From: RBG-13-66-14 sp964436465
GTDB lineage: Bacteria; RBG-13-66-14
NCBI GenBank assembly: GCA_964436465.1
Contig: CAYTCV010000109.1
Coordinates: 1-5,463, forward strand
Length of the DNA stretch: 5,463 nt
Direction: 5' to 3'
Shown: positions 4,126 to 5,463 of the stretch, piece by piece
Layout: each line of letters begins with the position of its first letter
Numbering within the stretch: the stretch's first letter is position 1
Translations under genes and position numbers: made by a program
Notes under the pieces: generated by a model
Told to the model about the DNA's origin: nothing
Databases searched by the model: none
Seen by the model: only the letters and a program-made list of their open reading frames with translations

Positions 4126-5217
4126 GTGCGCCACCTGGAAGAATACCGGCGGAAGGGGCTGGTGCGGGGTCTGGCGGCGGCGATTACGGCCGAGGCCGAC
4201 CCCGAAAAAAACTACACCCTCATGGAGGTCTGCGGGACGCACACCATGAGCGTGGCCCGCACCGGCCTGCGCAAGCTCCTGCCGAAAAATATAACGCTTC
4301 TCTCCGGCCCGGGCTGCCCGGTGTGCGTGACCGGAGTGGGCTTCGTGGACGCCGCGACGGCTTACGCCCGGCGGCCGGAGACCATCGTCTGCACCTTCGG
4401 CGACCTGGTGAAGGTGCCGGGGTCTTCGGGCTCGCTGGCCGACGAACGCGCCCAGGGCGCCAGCGTCCGCGTCCTCTACTCCCCGGCCGAGACGCTCGCC
4501 GTCGCCGCGGAAAATCCGGACAAGCTCACAATTTTCCTCGGCGTGGGCTTCGAGACCACGACCCCCACCGTGGCGGCTTTGGTGGATGCGGCGGTCAAAG
4601 GCGGGGTGAAGAATTTCGCCCTCCTCTCGGCGCACAAGACCATGCCGAACGCGCTGCGGGCGCTCTGCGCGGGGGAGGTAAAGCTGGACGGATTCCTGCT
4701 GCCCGGCCACGTGAGCGTCGTCACCGGCCTGGAGATTTACCGCTTCGTCCCGGAGGAGTTCGGCCTGGCGTGCGCGGTGACCGGCTTCGAGGCGGCGGAC
4801 ATTTTAGAAGGTGTCCTGGCCCTGGTGCGGCAGGTGAACGCCGGGGAGCCGAGGGTCCAGAACGCCTACCCCCGGGCGGTGACCGAGGGCGGCAACCCCA
4901 AGGCCCGGGCGCTGGTGGAGAAATATTTCCGGGCGTGCGACGCCGACTGGCGCGGCCTGGGCGTAATCCCCGGCTCCGGCCTGGAGCTGCGGGAGGATTT
5001 TGCAGATTACGACGCGCTGAAGGCGTATCCCGTGGAGGTCGGCGAGCCGGTGGAACCGCCGGGATGCCGCTGCGGCGACGTCCTGCGCGGCGTCATCCAC
5101 CCCACCGAATGCCCGCTCTTCGAGCACCCCTGCAACCCCGGGGAGCCGGTGGGAGCCTGCATGGTCTCCAACGAGGGCGCCTGCGCCGCGGCCTACCGCT
5201 ATGGAGCGCGGACGTGA
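4126..5217 (+). CDS. hypD: Hydrogenase maturation protein HypD
   Basis: HypD is the iron-sulfur scaffold on which, with HypC, the Fe(CN)2CO unit is built, using cyanide made by HypE and HypF. The 363-residue protein is full length. Signatures in order are MEVCGTHTMS (33-42, Cys36), LLSGPGCPVCVTG (58-70, Cys64 and Cys67, thiol pair), FLGVGFETTTPT (137-148), LLPGHVSVVTG (191-201) and the cysteine-rich end 314-353, with Cys314, 316, 329, 336, 345 and 353, where the [4Fe-4S] ligands lie. The start is a GTG placed directly after the hypC TAG, with a GGGGAGG ribosome site inside the hypC end (about 4114-4120), so translation is probably coupled and keeps the partners balanced. No key motif is missing. 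Confidence 0.96.
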   Translation: MRHLEEYRRKGLVRGLAAAITAEADPEKNYTLMEVCGTHTMSVARTGLRKLLPKNITLLSGPGCPVCVTGVGFVDAATAYARRPETIVCTFGDLVKVPGSSGSLADERAQGASVRVLYSPAETLAVAAENPDKLTIFLGVGFETTTPTVAALVDAAVKGGVKNFALLSAHKTMPNALRALCAGEVKLDGFLLPGHVSVVTGLEIYRFVPEEFGLACAVTGFEAADILEGVLALVRQVNAGEPRVQNAYPRAVTEGGNPKARALVEKYFRACDADWRGLGVIPGSGLELREDFADYDALKAYPVEVGEPVEPPGCRCGDVLRGVIHPTECPLFEHPCNPGEPVGACMVSNEGACAAAYRYGART

Positions 5218-5463
5218 ACGGTGATGCGGAAACCGTCCAGGCGCTGTGGGTCATCGGCCTCTCCCTGGTGGCCAACGGCCTGTTGTGGTATCTCATCGGC
5301 GGCTGGAACGTGAAGAACGAGAAAGGGAAGACCATCGGCCCGCCGGGGTCGAATTTTACGAAAATCGAGGTCGAGGGGCCCGAGGCGGTGAAGCTGGGGA
5401 AAAAGCGTCAGCGGTGGAGCCGGATTATGGTCATCGCCGGCATCGCGGCGCTGGTGTCCTGGG
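5214..5463 (+). CDS. Unknown two-helix membrane protein, partial (runs off window)
   Basis: A GTG start overlaps the hypD stop (GTGA, 5214-5217), with GGAG at 5203-5206 seven bases upstream. The frame is open for all 83 visible codons. Residues 9-30 (starting QALWVIGLSLVANGLLWYLI) form a strong membrane helix, residues 33-70 are a charged loop with IGPPGSNFTKIEVEGPEAVKLG, and from residue 71 (IMVIAGIAALVSW) a second helix begins and is cut by the window end. I do not recognise the family. It is not HypE or HypF, which are soluble and look quite different. Coupling to hypD implies co-expression but not necessarily a maturation role. Codon use matches the neighbours. Confidence 0.65.
   Translation, partial: MNGDAETVQALWVIGLSLVANGLLWYLIGGWNVKNEKGKTIGPPGSNFTKIEVEGPEAVKLGKKRQRWSRIMVIAGIAALVSW

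Noticed and set aside
3775..4710. Long minus-strand open frame (311 codons) opposite hypC and hypD
   Set aside because: It is antisense to two unmistakable genes, has no recognisable motif, and crosses their promoter and terminator.
4126..5217. Selenocysteine or disrupted cysteine motif in HypD
   Set aside because: The expected cysteines are all encoded by normal TGC codons and the frame has no internal TGA.

Overview
This is a GC-rich bacterial window in which every convincing gene lies on the + strand. The third positions are strongly G/C and the promoters have a sigma70 look (TTGACA-N17-TAAGCT, TTGTCA-N18-TATGCT, TGCTATAAT). The mix of genes and the palindromic intergenic repeats ending in GTAGGG resemble uncultured candidate-phylum bacteria known from environmental genomes. 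I cannot name a lineage from the sequence alone.

Positions 1-470 carry no supportable gene. They hold a dense cluster of short perfect or near-perfect palindromes, including two inverted copies of a CCCTCACCC...CTCTCCC element, two GCAGAG-loop hairpins whose stems differ by paired (compensating) changes, two GTAGGG-ended palindromes, and a GGGCTTAAGCCC-centred one. The cluster ends at a possible terminator (430-464) that abuts an extended -10 promoter (464-472).

Positions 502-1988 encode a stand-alone cyclic-nucleotide-binding domain protein, then an archaeal-type dUTPase, then a DUF454/YbaN-like small membrane protein 3 nt after the dUTPase stop. A short GC hairpin lies between the first two genes.

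Positions 2001-3603 start with a clear promoter that drives an SPFH/YdjI-like protein ending in two zinc ribbons. A single-domain cupin follows after 43 nt and is probably co-transcribed.

Positions 3604-3873 are non-coding as far as I can see. They contain a good stem-loop terminator (3764-3793) and a near-consensus promoter (3802-3830).

Positions 3874-5463 form a tight operon: hypC, hypD (start codon directly after the hypC stop) and a partial two-helix membrane protein whose GTG overlaps the hypD stop and which runs off the window. HypC and HypD work together to build the Fe(CN)2CO group of [NiFe]-hydrogenases, so the organism very likely makes such an enzyme. No hydrogenase structural gene, hypE or hypF is in the window.

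Most of the coding content is ordinary. The least explained material is the palindrome cluster at the left end, the empty but terminator-bounded stretch 3604-3793, and the unknown membrane protein translationally coupled to hypD.
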